Part shown: one piece after another, positions 21,816-33,502 of the stretch
Layout: every line of letters starts with the position of its first letter
Numbering within the stretch: the stretch's first letter is position 1
NCBI RefSeq assembly: GCF_000149955.1
Contig: NC_030990.1
Coordinates: 1,178,001-1,242,000 of the forward strand
Source: Fusarium oxysporum f. sp. lycopersici 4287
Lineage: Eukaryota > Ascomycota > Sordariomycetes > Hypocreales > Nectriaceae
DNA: 64,000 nucleotides
Direction: 5' to 3'
Translations under genes and position numbers: made by a program
The notes under the pieces: model-generated
Told to the model about the DNA's origin: nothing
Database searches by the model: none
The model's input: only the letters and a program-made list of their open reading frames with translations

Positions 21816-23014
21816 ATGGGGTTTCCCGATAAGCCATCTGCTCATCTTTTGGGCGCTAATGGTCAGTTCCTCCATATCTTTACTCTTGGCTTCAGGCGTG
21901 GCGTATCTATCCCATCATATCGTATCATGTCATATCCCACCAACTTATAGCAATTTCAAGGCATATGCCGCGCTGTCGCTTACACTAACACACACTGAAA
22001 GGCCCGGTCCATGCCCTTGCATACTCCGCCTCTCCAGGCACCTACATCCTCACCGGTTCCGCGGACCGATCCATCCGCCTCTACAACCCATTTCCCAGCA
22101 CATCTGGTCCCGGTGATCGTCACAGCGTTGTTCCTCAGGGTCGACTGATTCAGACTTATGCTGCTCACGGCTATGAAGTGTTGAGCATCTCTGTCTCTGC
22201 CGATAATGAACGGTTTGTGTCGGCTGGCGGTGATCGCAGCGTGTTCCTTTGGGACGTGAGCACTGCTGTTACGACTAAGCGATTTGGTGGTAACGTTCAT
22301 GGCCATACGGCTCGTATTAATTGTGTGAGCTTTGCGGGAGAAGGTGATTCTATTATTGTCAGCGCAGGGTTTGACACTACGGTGAGATTATGGGATACGA
22401 AGAGCAACAGCTTCAAGCCTATACAGGTTCTCGATGATGCCAACGATGCGGTAACATGTCTCGCCATCCGTGGCCCTGAAGTCCTCGCAGGGAGCGTCGA
22501 TGGTCGCGTACGCAGCTACGATATCCGCATGGGAAAAGTCACAACCGATGTGATAGGCGCACCCGTTACGAGTCTCAGTCTCACCCGCGACGGACGCACC
22601 ATGTTGGTCGGAAGTCTCGACAACAAACTCCGTCTGATGGACCGCGACAACGGCTCCTGTCTACGCGCATACACCGATCCAGGATGGAAGAACGAAGATG
22701 TCAAGCTGCAGGCGCTGCTGGGCGGCAAAGAGAAGTACGTAGTGGTTGGCGATGCCATGGCCGGTGAGCCTGCACCTAACGGACATGGAAGGATATGGGC
22801 TTGGGATTTGTTGACGGGAAAGTTGGCGGCCAAGGTGACGGTTCCTTGGGGGCCAGAAGGGTTTGAACCTAAGAAGAAGGCTGTTGGCCGGGATGGAAAG
22901 GAGAAGGCGAGGAGTAATGTTGTGAGTTGTATGGCGTGGAGGGAGGATGGCTGGGGAGATCAGTTCTGCGTTGGTGGAACATCAGGCGTGGTGACTGTCT
23001 ATGGAGCCTTGTAG
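21816..23014 (+). CDS. MORG1/WDR83-type WD40 repeat protein, 352 aa
   Basis: The exons are 21816-21861 and 22002-23014. The first exon encodes only 15 residues (MGFPDKPSAHLLGAN) and is joined through a 140-nt intron (donor GTCAGT, branch CACTAAC, acceptor AAAG) to ...GPVHALAYSASPGTYILTGSADRS. At least six WD40 blades are visible, for example SADRSIRLYNP, GGDRSVFLWDV, GFDTTVRLWDT and GHGRIWAWDLLTG. Order and spacing fit MAPK organizer 1 (WDR83), a small single-propeller scaffold linked to MAPK modules and to spliceosomes in other eukaryotes. A Lys-rich insert (EPKKKAVGRDGKEKAR) sits before the last blade. It converges on the mannosyltransferase gene. Confidence 0.87.
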
Positions 23015-23269
23015 ACATCTTTTATACCCATTACTTTTAAGATCAAGCGAGATAGCGTCTTTGTTTATTCTCGAATCTAATACATCATCATCAAAGGCGT
23101 TTTCCAATTCGTACAGACAAAATATTGTCCATGATACCCCTTCCAGCTTGCTTGAACATTAATAGCTTTCCACCGGCGCCAAATCGTTATCCAAATTGCC
23201 AGAAACCAAAACTCTGTACCCCTTTCTATGCATCAAATATTGTCAAATTTTTATATGAGACAAAGCTTG

Positions 23270-24618
23270 TTAGCCCATACCGGCGTACTTGAACCAGTTG
23301 GGTCGACAGTCTTCTCGATGCAACCAGGCCTCACCGTCAGTGAGACGGCCAGTTACACAGCCCTTACACTTTGGTGAGTTGGGACAGTTGAAGAAGGGGA
23401 TGTGTTGATATCCAATATCACGGAACCTGAGATGCTTTGTTAGTCTCCTGCATGTGGAAGAAAGGTTGAATACGAACCAATGAATCTTGCTCTGGTCCTC
23501 AAATAGACCAAGTGCAATACTATGAACTGGAGCATCACCCCATCGTTCATAGAAGAATCCACCCGCACGATCGAGGTGGTTGAAGTAGTCTTCGTAAGTC
23601 TTACTCCTCCAAAATGACATATCCGCAATCTCAAAATTACTCCAGAAATGGCATGTCGAGTATCCCTGAGCCTTTCTGTTCGTTGATGGCCGACGAATAT
23701 CATCGGTGACCCAAGCTACAGCGCTATTCTCGTGAATTGAGTTAGGATGCTCAGCGAGAAACTTGACTGTCTCGGGCCACAACGAAGGTAAGGTTTTGGG
23801 ATCGTCGTAGAGGTTGATGGTGAAGCCGTATGTCTTGTTGTTATCGTGCATGTAGCGGAAAACATCGTAGTCGACATCGCAGAAGAAGTGCACGTTAGGC
23901 TCGACACGCCAGTAGTAGCGAATGTCCTTCAGGGCTGGATGCTTGTAGAAGAGACCGCTGTTCCATCGACACATTTGGTGGTATGATATCTTGCTTGCAT
24001 ATTGGACGCCGTTCTTTTCGAGGATCTTTGCGGATTCTTGAAAGAGCTCTTCGTCGATCCAGGAGGGCATGTCCCAATGTTCCTTGGGGATGATTTCTGG
24101 TCGTAGCATCAGCATATACTCTTCTCTTCTCTCCTCTCCTCTTCCTAGACAAGGACCTACCGTAGTTACATTTCGCCTTCGTAGCCGCTCTTGTCTTCCT
24201 CTTGAACTCTTCCGTGAAAGGCTTATCGTTGAAAAACGTCCAGGGGTAATTAAACTTGGAGTTCCATGTCCTTTCGAGGTCCCTCATCGACATGACCATG
24301 GCATCCACCTCCTCGTTCCGCACAAGCGCTAATAGCGTCGCATCGATGCGCTCCGTCTTTTTCGCATCGTGGGCATATCTCGGACTCGTACGATGTAACA
24401 CTCCTTCTGGTTCATCGGTAGCTGTTATATCAGTTAGCAACAATTGGCGTCGATGCTCTTTGCGACTTACGATCTAACATGGGATCCCGTTCAAAGTTGG
24501 AGTAGCGATCACCGGGACCTCTTAGCGACCATGATGGAGCAAATATCTGCCATAGAAAGAAACACCAGAGAATGCATCCGCCGGCGATCAACGCCCGAAC
24601 TGGCCGCGCGACCGTCAT
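23270..24618 (-). CDS. Golgi alpha-1,2-mannosyltransferase, GT15 (KRE2/KTR) family, 394 aa
   Basis: There are four exons: 24618-24471, 24421-24161, 24096-23478 and 23426-23270. The introns are 49, 64 and 51 nt. The first residues form a short cytoplasmic tail, then a signal anchor (ALIAGGCILWCFFLWQIFA), giving type II topology. GT15 signatures include SMRDLERTWNSKFNYPWTFF, the metal-binding motif EPNVHFFCDVDYD (DxD near residues 210-212), the candidate catalytic Glu in SNFEIADMSFW (near residue 292) and HWFRDIGYQHIPFFNCP at the last splice junction. It would transfer mannose from GDP-mannose in N- and O-glycan extension. It is divergent from the gamma-tubulin complex gene with a 385-bp shared upstream region. 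Confidence 0.92.
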
Positions 24619-25003
24619 GTTGTGCTCGACAGGATATCGCCAGATAAACCAGGTTTACTATAACGCCAAAAAGAAGGAGACGGGGCTCAAATATCCATTA
24701 GTGAGAAAAGAACGTACAACTATAGCGAAAAATGGATGTAAATGATCGCTCTAGAGCAAATTGTCTCTGGATTGGTAGAATCGTTTCGAGCTCAAAGTAT
24801 GTGAAAGGGGTTTCGAATAATTGAAGCTGATGTCACGACAGCTAAGCCAATCAGCGCCGATAAGAGCTATCGTTGTAGCGGAGCTTGGACCCTGTCGACG
24901 CGACTGACGCGCCATCAACCACTGAAACCCCCGCCAAATAATTCGTTACCAGTCATGATACGACCGCCATTTAACATGATAATGCGCAAGACATGAGACG
25001 ACC

Positions 25004-27713
25004 ATGGCATTTGCTGCAAGGCTGGGTGCTCTCACCGGAGAGCTCGTTGAGGCTGTCACTAGCTCATCAACCGAGGTATGACAACTCTCAATCACAGCGT
25101 TGGAATATGTATTCATGATTCCAGACAAACCCTCGATTCAAGGCCCAGCGCGACGCTGCTTTACAAAGGTTAAAGTCGCATCCATATCTACGAACGAATC
25201 AATTCGAAGTCGAGCACCAACTCGACGGTCTAGAAGAAAGATTCCGTGTCAATGGCCGAGATGCGCTCGCTGATGCGCTCGTCGAGCGCCGGGAGCAGCT
25301 CCGGCAAATACACTCGAATTTCCACCCCGAAGTTCTATACCTGATTTTAGAACTCTCAGACCAACCGATATATTACTCAAAACTGAGTGACCTAGATGCG
25401 CTGAAAACGGGACCAAGCGATTCAGAGCTCGAACTGCGTTGGGAGGATATTGCCAAGGAAGATGGATGGGAAGACGACGCTTCGATGTGGAAGACGATAA
25501 AATACACAGACAGTTCAGATGATGAGCTTTACGAAGATGACTCCAAGAGTGAATCGGAGGCCAGCACTGACCTATCTGAGGTCCCGCTTGGAAGAACAGC
25601 CGAAGATCTAATTGTCAACCCTGAGGACATGACGAAACTGCACGAGATTCGAGGAGCGCAAGGATGGCGAACAGAAAAGCCCACAGACGCATCGGGCCAT
25701 GCTCGAAAAGTGCCAGTAACGGAATTCCAGATCGTTCGAGAAGTTTTGTTCATGCTGCAAGGACTCGATACGACACTCTTTGGACCCAATGGCACTGTCA
25801 ACCCAGCATTTCAGATGGCTCATCTGAAATGGGATACTCACAAAGCTCTTCTGAGCTACTTTTCTGAAGCAGGACGACAACTAGGTATTCTACGTGATTT
25901 TGTCAGCAAGTCACAGCGAGCATCGCATATTCAAGTTCTTCAGGATACTGTGGCCAAGCGACTCGACGATCTGGATAGAAAGTCAACGGGTATAGAGTCA
26001 CGGCTTGTTGCGCCTGAGAATAATGTGGTTGTCAGCTTATTGTCGATCAAGGGAGAGTTGGCAACGTCGCTTGAACCATTATATTCTCTTTCAAATATCA
26101 TCGCTCAGATACAGAATGTGCCCAATCAAGGTACATTTCGGTATCTTGAGCTCCTCTTTGACGATGCAAGCATGGCGCAATTGTCTGGAAAGCTGGACGT
26201 TTATGAATTTCTGGCACGTATCTTTGTCGAGTGCTTCAATGTCTACCTTCGCCCTATTCGCCTCTGGATGGAAGAGGGCAAACTTATCCCCGGCGACAAG
26301 ATCTTCTTCGTGTCACAGGCACCGAGCCAAGTATCACCTAGCAAGATCTGGCGCGAACAGTTTAAGCTACGTAGGACGGCCGATGGGAAATTACATGCCC
26401 CTAGTTTCCTCCAGCCAGCAGCTGCCAAGATATTTAATGCCGGCAAGAACATCGTCATCTTGAAGCGGCTGGGCCGCTGGATCTCTTCAGGCTCGGAATG
26501 GACGATTCAGGAACCTCCCCTACACTATGATACGCTTTGTCCTAAAGGACTTGAGCTTGCGCCGTTTTCAGAGCTTTTCGATGCTGCTTTTGATGCATGG
26601 ATCCAGACTAAATACAACACATCCTCGACCACGCTGAGGAACACACTGTTTGAAGAGTGCGGACTCTGGTCTGCTCTTGACGCTATGGAGCGGCTGTATT
26701 TCATGTCTGATGGTGCCGCAACAGAAGCGTGGACTAGCAGCCTCTTCGGAAAACTAGATGCGCTGGATCCTAACTGGAACAACCGCTATAGCCTGACGAG
26801 TGTGGCACAAGAGGCATTCACAACTCTTGTCGACATGACGAGAATATCGATATACATCAGTCCCACGGGGCTAAAGGTGCCACTCCTCAAGGCTCGCGAC
26901 TCTGTCAAGTCAGTTCTTCCGAGTACAAAAGTCAACTATCGGGTAGCATGGCCGATTCGCATGATTCTGTCCGAAGACAGCAACACCCAGTATGATGCTA
27001 TATTTACTCTCCTTTTGCAACTGAAGAGAGCTTTGTATGTTCTACATAAGCGCAAGATCCTCGAGAATTACTGGATCGATCATGATAACTGGGATGAGCG
27101 CGCTCTTTATTATTCACTACGGAATAACCTCCTGTGGTTCTGCACTACTCTCCAGACCTATCTTGCGACGCTGGTCTTGGCACCTAACTGCGCCAAGATG
27201 AGGCAGGACATGCAAGACGCTCACGATGTTGATGCCATGATGAGAGTTCATGCTACATTCTTGAAACAAGTTGTTGACGAGGCATGTCTTGGGAGCAGAT
27301 TAACACCGATCAGAGAATGCTTTCTCGATATGCTCGACCTGGCCATCAGACTAGAGCAAGCACAAACTGTTAACATGACAAAAGAGACAGAGCGGATGCA
27401 GCAGTTTTCTCGTCTCTCGACCAGAAACCTTTCGCCTACGCCTGGAACACCTGGATTGAAGTCCAAGTACGTCGATAGTAGTGATGAAGAGGACGATGCT
27501 GAGAGGGATGAATCGAGGACCTTGAAGATGGGCAAGCCGTTTATGACTGTGCTCAAGGAGATTAAATCCGATTATGATAGACACTTGCGGTTTGTTTGTG
27601 GTGGCCTACGCAGTGTTGCCAGAGCTACAAGTGATGCGCAGTCTGCAAAGTGGGATATCCTAGCTGAGATGTTCCAAACAGGCTGTCGAGACGAAAGGCC
27701 AGGTTACGCTTAA
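25004..27713 (+). CDS. Gamma-tubulin complex component, GCP5-like (Spc97/Spc98 family), 886 aa
   Basis: The exons are 25004-25075 and 25125-27713. A 24-codon first exon precedes a 49-nt intron (GTATGA...CCAG, phase 0). The long exon continues open upstream of its first internal ATG (25485), which supports this structure. The GCP N-terminal signature is visible (VREVLFMLQGLDTTLFGP; SLEPLYSLSNIIAQIQN; FECFNVYLRPIRLWMEEGK-like). The C-terminal gamma-tubulin-binding GCP domain follows (LLQLKRALYVLHKR; YYSLRNNLLWFCTTLQTYL). An acidic insert lies at about residues 165-190 and a Ser/Asp-rich insert near residue 810. The protein would act in microtubule nucleation at spindle pole bodies. GCP5 (Mod21-like) rather than GCP4 or GCP6 is my best guess from overall length. 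Confidence 0.82.
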
Positions 27714-27793
27714 GCCACAATGTTGAGATTGGATATGAATATAATGATACCCCTTGTGAACAACCTATTCTTTTAAACGCCCAGTGAAATGAA

Positions 27794-28558
27794 CTACCAT
27801 TCATTCTTGAGCTTATCCGCAAAGAACTGCATCAAAGGCAACACCTCATCCCTGTTCATTGGCATGCTCACCTCACGTCTCTTCCACTGCACGACCTTGA
27901 CATCGTCAAACTCTCGCTTCACAGCATCGACAGCGTCTTCGTCAAGTTGGCATACCAGTACGCTTGTGCTGCTCTTGCTGCGATTTGTGACTGTAGACAC
28001 CATAGATTGCGGTAAAGGTCCGCCGAGAGATATAGCACCCTTGAACTTCTTGTTACCTGGCGATGTGCTCTCGCCCTCGGAAACATCAGTGACTCGAGGA
28101 GTCTTGTTCAAAGAGGTTGCAAGACCAAGAGCGAGTGAACCACCCTGCCCAAACCCAAAGAAAATAATATCTCTCATCTCCCACCCGCATTTCTCAATAA
28201 GAAGTTCCCCGATCAACTTCTCCATGATCAATCTCCTAGCCTTCTCGAAACCAGAATCATCCGCAATGTCTCCCGTGCTGGGATCAACAGTGAGATCGTC
28301 ACCCCAATGATACCCCGGTCTATCACCACCGAGAAGCGCAGCTGGCAGAACAGATGTGCCGCGTACAGAAATGGCGAGAACGCCGGGAAGATTGAGGTTC
28401 TTGGCGAAGGAGGCGAAGGGAACATCGTGGTCACCTAGACCGTGGAAGAGAATGAGGAATGTGGTGGTTGATTCTGGTGGTGAGGGGAAGTGAAGAGTGT
28501 GAGGGAGGGTGCTTGATAGAGGGGAGAAGTCATCTTCAGTGGGGATTCGAGGAGGCAT
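27794..28558 (-). CDS. Alpha/beta-hydrolase (phospholipase/carboxylesterase-like), nucleophile replaced, 254 aa
   Basis: This single-exon gene is convergent with the gamma-tubulin complex gene, with 80 bp between stop codons. The fold matches the acyl-protein thioesterase/carboxylesterase family: FLILFHGLGDHDVPF for the oxyanion loop, RPGYHWGDD, and a nucleophile elbow FFGFGQGGSLAL. Where active members have GFSQGG, this protein has GFGQGG, with Gly at residue 137 instead of Ser. The C-terminal region (SMPMNRDEVLPLM) also lacks the His expected in the MGH-type motif. It is therefore probably a non-catalytic homologue, or it uses other residues. The ORF is intact and full length, so this is not a decayed gene. 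Confidence 0.8.
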   Translation of the reverse strand: MPPRIPTEDDFSPLSSTLPHTLHFPSPPESTTTFLILFHGLGDHDVPFASFAKNLNLPGVLAISVRGTSVLPAALLGGDRPGYHWGDDLTVDPSTGDIADDSGFEKARRLIMEKLIGELLIEKCGWEMRDIIFFGFGQGGSLALGLATSLNKTPRVTDVSEGESTSPGNKKFKGAISLGGPLPQSMVSTVTNRSKSSTSVLVCQLDEDAVDAVKREFDDVKVVQWKRREVSMPMNRDEVLPLMQFFADKLKNEW

Positions 28559-28950
28559 TTTTGTTGTGAGGAGTTGAAGTATAATGAAGTTGATGGTTGT
28601 GATGTTGAAGTTTATGTACTCAGTCGGACAAGAAACCTTCAGGCCTTGGATCAGGTGTCAAAAATAACTAATCAAAAAATCTACTAAGATTATGGTAGAC
28701 TCGCCCAAGTTTCAGCTGTACTTACCTAATCTTTTTTGTCGTTCAGTGTCCAAGTCTCGAGTTTCATGTTTCATCACCGCTTGTAATTATCTCTCTCCAC
28801 AACCCCCACATTTGACGACATACCACAGCACGACAAACGCGAATACCAACAGACAAGTCAAGAATTCCGAATACAAGCAAATAACATAACAAAATTTTTC
28901 GCTATTGTATGGTACTTTGCTGCGCATCCACCTCGAACAATGCTAGAACA
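28559..28950. other. Spacer, nothing recognised
   Basis: This contains the upstream region of the hydrolase-like gene and the 3' flank of the AIG2-like gene. No additional gene was seen. Confidence 0.4.
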
Positions 28951-29580
28951 CTACGAGCTCGGCTCCAGTGCACTTCTTTGCCAATTTCGCGGGAGTCGAG
29001 TTCCCATCTGAGACTTCCATGCCCTGTAGTCGAATCGCATAGTCCTCCAAGCCTGTTGATCGCCAGCATCTATGAATACCAATCCCGCAACTTCTCTCGG
29101 CTCTCCACCATCTATGAACTGTATCAAACATGGCGCAAGAATGTATGCGCTGGTTTGGTACCACCCGAGCTTGTATTCCTCTTCAGCAGATTGCACTTGA
29201 ACCGCCCGCCCCAAAACCCCCGACCCAGGTTGACCTTCGATGAGTGACGTGTAACGACCCCGTGGTGCAAGTGAGTATCCAAGGACTTTGGCGTCTCGTA
29301 GCTTGGGGGGTTCTGAGGCTTCAAGGACCACTTGGAGCACGGCCGGGTTCCTGAGACCATCATAGAAGAAGTAATAGACGGGCTTGTAGTGATATGGGCA
29401 TGGATCAGGAGGATTCGAATTTGAATGGGCATATAAGACACAGCCTTCAGGAGCAGGTTCATCTTTATCCAAAGATTCTTTCGGCTCAAATCCGGTTGGG
29501 GTTGTTTTGGGTGGAACTGGAGGAAGAGGAGGAAAAGGAGGCGGAGGAGGCGGCGGTTTGCGCCCTTTGGCTCCAGGCAT
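28951..29580 (-). CDS. AIG2-like / gamma-glutamylcyclotransferase-fold protein, 209 aa
   Basis: This is a single exon. After a Pro-rich N-terminus (residues 8-27, almost all proline), the protein has the cyclotransferase-fold start VYYFFYDGLRNPAVLQVVL. The substrate-loop motif is YDGL (residues 73-76) where classical members have YGTL. GYSLAPRGRYTSLIEG follows, then GVLGRAVQVQSAEEEYKLGWYQTSAY, which holds the conserved acidic residue near 133-135 and the closing Y-T-S-AY strand. Fungal AIG2-like proteins are generally uncharacterised, so substrate and function are unknown. The poly-Pro segment could bind SH3 or WW partners, which is inference. Confidence 0.8.
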   Translation of the reverse strand: MPGAKGRKPPPPPPPFPPLPPVPPKTTPTGFEPKESLDKDEPAPEGCVLYAHSNSNPPDPCPYHYKPVYYFFYDGLRNPAVLQVVLEASEPPKLRDAKVLGYSLAPRGRYTSLIEGQPGSGVLGRAVQVQSAEEEYKLGWYQTSAYILAPCLIQFIDGGEPREVAGLVFIDAGDQQAWRTMRFDYRAWKSQMGTRLPRNWQRSALEPSS

Positions 29581-30277
29581 GATGATCGATAGAAGGGAAG
29601 TTTGAATGACGATCGAGAATTTGAAATTTATAGCGACAATAAGACAAAGTGTGCCAGCTGGTCTTTGTTGGGAGATGATGCTCCAGCGCTGGATTTTGAA
29701 GTTGGTACCGTTAGAAAGGTATTTGTGCAGGCAGTGTCAAACGCTGTTGACGGAAGCTTGCAGTGCTGAGCAGAACTGTACCTTCAACCACCCTGCCTTC
29801 CATCGTCCATAACTTGGTGGTAGGTTACTACCTAGCACCATGAGTGTTTCCACTGGTAAGTAGGTAGGTAGGTACTAATGGGTTAATCGGGTTCAATACC
29901 TACCAATTCCACGTCACATCAAGACGTTATTTACTCGAGTTACACAGAGATCAGGGAGAAAAAGCGCAAGACTCTGAGTCAAGGCGTAAAAGAAATGTAA
30001 CGAAGATCATGTTTATTCATTATCATGCTTATAATAGTAAAATCTAACTCTTGCTTGCGCGCTCATCGGAAAAGACAGTAACCTACCTACCTTGCCTTGT
30101 CTGTCTCAACTGTCTTATTTCTAAGTGCTTCTCTTTCTTATTCCTTTCTCTGTAAACCCTTGCATGAACTTATCCTAATCGCAGCACCTCGCTGATTTCT
30201 CATCTAAGCTGCGGCGTCCGATCTTATCTGGAAGATGCCTTTCTTGGACATGATTCACTTCATACATCCAACCGTGC
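29581..30277. other. Spacer with TAGG-type simple repeats
   Basis: This holds the promoter of the AIG2-like gene and the 3' flank of the LCCL gene. A (GTAG/TAGG)n stretch near 29,860-29,873 and an ACCTACCTACC stretch near 30,080-30,093 are present. No gene was recognised. Confidence 0.45.
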
Positions 30278-32278
30278 TCATAACGCATCGCTTACCAGCT
30301 TATCCTGGTCCAAACTACGGGCCTTGACCCGCGAGGGACCAGGTTTCATCTTGTTCCACTCGCCATCTGCTGTCCAGGTGCCGGCCTTGGTATAATCTCC
30401 ACTCTCACTTCCATCCATATATGCAAAGCGGAAGTACTCTGGTAGATCCAAAGTGCTGTTTCTGCTCCAGACAAAGCTACGCTCCGCATCAACATCGCCA
30501 AAGTATGTACGGAAACGCTCGACGTCGTTTACCAGGATACTGATCCCATCGTACAGCTGCCGTGGCGGCTCGTTCCATGTGAAAGTAATGTTTGACAATG
30601 TGTCTGTGCCATTGGCAAGGTGGATGACAGGCTCGTTGATTGCTGGTAATTTTGAGCCCTTTTGAGCATCACCTTGTAGAGCTTCAGAGGTTTGAAGCAC
30701 AGGATCAAAGCCCCATCGAGCGATACCACTAATGAAGAGACCAACGAGAAGTCCCTGGTATAGAAGGGATGGTCTTGTCTGCATGCTCGTCCCAGGAAGA
30801 AGCAGGAGGGCAATAATGTAGTGGTGAATTCGCAGATTGAGGCTCGGAATGGTAAGGGAGATAAGGATGGCCGCGATAAGTAGTGCGTAGAGCTTGAGGT
30901 ATTTGATCAGGCGTCCTTCTTGCCTGAAGAACCACACCTGCGAAGAGACAATGACGACAAGCACGATTATGATGATAGCAAGGGCTGCCCTGGCGCCTGG
31001 TTGCTGATTCAGATCGTGCTTGTTAAGGCGCGAAATGGGGATGAAGCTGAGGGTATAGTTCTCCATTCCACCAACCCAGCATCCGCCGAGCCACAAGATT
31101 GTCTTTTCGATCTGTGCTGTGAGGCCCTTGAGGGTGCGACGAACACCCATCTTGTCGTACATGACCCATGCACAAAACATGGCGGGGAGGAACTTTCCGA
31201 TCAAATTGGAGAACAAAGCCGCAACTGTTCTAGATGGAGGCGGGTCAAGTGCCATACCAACAGTCCAGAAGATGGCCGTGAAGATGGTGAAGAAGAAGAG
31301 GGGAGCGGAATTGGTGAAGAGGGACAAAACTCCAGCAAAGACGGTTGAAACAGCCAACAAGTCCCATCGCGAATCGATCGCGGAACATTTGACATCTGGA
31401 ACGAAGCGGAACGACAATGGGAAATAAGAGTCAAATCCCACACTTGAAATACCATGATGTTTAGACGCAGCATAATTCTCATTACGGCCAACCAGCTCCA
31501 CAACACCACAACCGCCGTCTTGGTTCGAAACGACGCCAGCGTGGATAGCGGCAGCACAGACGAACGAATCTCCGCGGTACACAGGCTCAGCAGACCCATT
31601 GGTACCCGGCCCTCCTACGACCATGGGTGCATAGATAAGCTCTTGGTCCCCAACAGCTCTGGGGTTCAAAACATGGTAGCCTTCGCAATTGGCCCTGCAC
31701 CTGAATGGAAAACCACTGCCATTGAAAGGGCGACAGTCGCTTCCATCCAAACCACACGAGTTCCCAGCGGTCCAGTATGAAACACCGCATCCAATGGTTT
31801 GTGGTGTGCCCCATCCTTCGATCTCGCTGGCCATGGTGTCGCGGCGTTTAACAAGAGCGAAAGTGACGAACCAGATGGATAGATAGCAGAAGACGAGCCA
31901 AAATCGGTGTTTGAGCTTGGGAATGATGCGCTCGACAAGGACGAGGGGGTATTCCTGGATAGCTGGGAAGAGTGGTTTAATGCGAAAAGGTTGAGGGTTC
32001 ACAGGACCGCGAGACCATTTCGCAACCCATTTCGAAGCTCGTCGAATGGGATATGGGACCCAGTTCCATCTCTTCCATGTAGTCTCATCTTGGATAAACC
32101 GTGGGGTCGAAGGGCCGCTATCATCGACTTCGAGTGTCGTTCCGGTGTCGAGCGGCGCATCAGGATGGGCATTCTCGCGGTCGGTATCGCTGCCGCTGAC
32201 GGGCACGACGCCGACGTCTATAGAATCGGTGCGAGCCATCAGAGGTTGTGATTCTTCGTCGTCTTCATGGCTCACCAT
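30278..32278 (-). CDS. LCCL-domain multipass membrane protein, 666 aa
   Basis: This is a single exon. A cytosolic, acidic N-terminus of about 120 residues precedes a first membrane helix (FWLVFCYLSIWFVTFALV, near 126-143). An extracytoplasmic LCCL domain follows at about residues 170-292, with several Cys and the conserved pattern YRGDSFVCAAAIHAGVVSNQDGGCGVVEL. After it come roughly seven hydrophobic helices between residues 305 and 520, for example LAVSTVFAGVLSLF, LAIIIIVLVVIVSSQVWFF and LLIAAILISLTIPSL. A soluble C-terminal domain of about 140 residues ends the protein. LCCL membrane proteins of this architecture are common in ascomycetes. Their function is unknown, although the LCCL module elsewhere binds lipids or ligands. 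Confidence 0.88.
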   Translation of the reverse strand: MVSHEDDEESQPLMARTDSIDVGVVPVSGSDTDRENAHPDAPLDTGTTLEVDDSGPSTPRFIQDETTWKRWNWVPYPIRRASKWVAKWSRGPVNPQPFRIKPLFPAIQEYPLVLVERIIPKLKHRFWLVFCYLSIWFVTFALVKRRDTMASEIEGWGTPQTIGCGVSYWTAGNSCGLDGSDCRPFNGSGFPFRCRANCEGYHVLNPRAVGDQELIYAPMVVGGPGTNGSAEPVYRGDSFVCAAAIHAGVVSNQDGGCGVVELVGRNENYAASKHHGISSVGFDSYFPLSFRFVPDVKCSAIDSRWDLLAVSTVFAGVLSLFTNSAPLFFFTIFTAIFWTVGMALDPPPSRTVAALFSNLIGKFLPAMFCAWVMYDKMGVRRTLKGLTAQIEKTILWLGGCWVGGMENYTLSFIPISRLNKHDLNQQPGARAALAIIIIVLVVIVSSQVWFFRQEGRLIKYLKLYALLIAAILISLTIPSLNLRIHHYIIALLLLPGTSMQTRPSLLYQGLLVGLFISGIARWGFDPVLQTSEALQGDAQKGSKLPAINEPVIHLANGTDTLSNITFTWNEPPRQLYDGISILVNDVERFRTYFGDVDAERSFVWSRNSTLDLPEYFRFAYMDGSESGDYTKAGTWTADGEWNKMKPGPSRVKARSLDQDKLVSDAL

Positions 32279-33502
32279 TTCCGGGAGCTCAATAAGAATT
32301 ATACAGAAGAAAATATGAGGAATGGATTGCGTATACGAAAGCTAATGGCCTCTGGGCTTGGCTCGGCGGATTTGCCTGCTCCGGAAGACCCGGTGCCGAA
32401 GGATGCAGAGGAAATGTGGAGAATGGGGAGCGCTTATCGATGTTCGTGTTTCGTGAGGATCCTATCGTGTCGCACCTTGTTTTCGTTTCTGACGTGAGCG
32501 CGGGGAGATACGAGACTGATGATAGGCGATGTTGAGTCGATGATGGTTTAACAATTGATGTTGAGGTTTGAGGCGCGAAGTCTCTTTGTCCACTCAGTTA
32601 CATCGTGTACCTCGATCGCTGAGACATGGGTGTCAGACGTAACCCTGGGGTATCGCTGTATCTATCCGCGAAAGTTTATGATAGTGATTGGTTGAGCATC
32701 AGCCCTGCGGCCCGGACGTACCTAGTTCCCGCGAGACGTGCGCTAAGAAGCAGGAACAATTACAGCGTGCGCCACTTTTGTTCACCCTCAGTAAGTTGTA
32801 TCAACGCACGCGACCAGACTCTACACATAAAGGCCGTATACAAGTTCTTCAGTGACTGTCCGATGACCAAGGGCGTGTATGTTTGAGAAGTTTATAGTGG
32901 CTTATCTCTATCTTGGAGTGCCAGGGCCTCACATGCACAACAGTTCAGTTGTTTGCATCCATTGTTTGTTGAACACCCAGACAGCCCAGCAACCAGGCTC
33001 TCGGGAGTTTTCGAGTTCAACTGACAAGAAACTTACACAATTTCGTTTCACTTCGGTGTAACTTCTGTATCTTTACCCAGCTTCCTTAGGTCTTTGTTGT
33101 TATTATTATTATGCTCAAAACAGGCATCGCAAGTCAAGAAATAACAAGTGAACAAACAGACGGATGGCATCGAGTCGTAATCTTGGAGATAGTCTAAACT
33201 GCAGGGATTCTGATGGTCATGCTCTCTCTCTTGTGTTCTCGTTGACTTTCTATAGGAGCAATGGTGGATACCTCAATACCTCAGTCGAACACACTCAAAT
33301 CATCAAATCAGAGCAAAATGCAAAGTAACTTGCAGCTAAGTTTAGGATCGCTGGCTTTATGCTCCAATAAGTCTGCGCCCTAAATTGCCAGCCGATCTTT
33401 ATAAAACCCGTCTTTTCCAGTGGTAGGTATTCATCCATATCATCTTCTGCCAAACGTGTGATTTTCCAGCCTCATTATATCAACCGTCGCTCACTTGAAG
33501 AC
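32279..33502. other. Intergenic region, no gene recognised
   Basis: This lies between two divergently transcribed genes and should contain both promoters. A short ATT trinucleotide run (GTTATTATTATTATG) is at about 33,098-33,113. Open frames of up to about 86 codons have no recognisable features. Confidence 0.45.
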
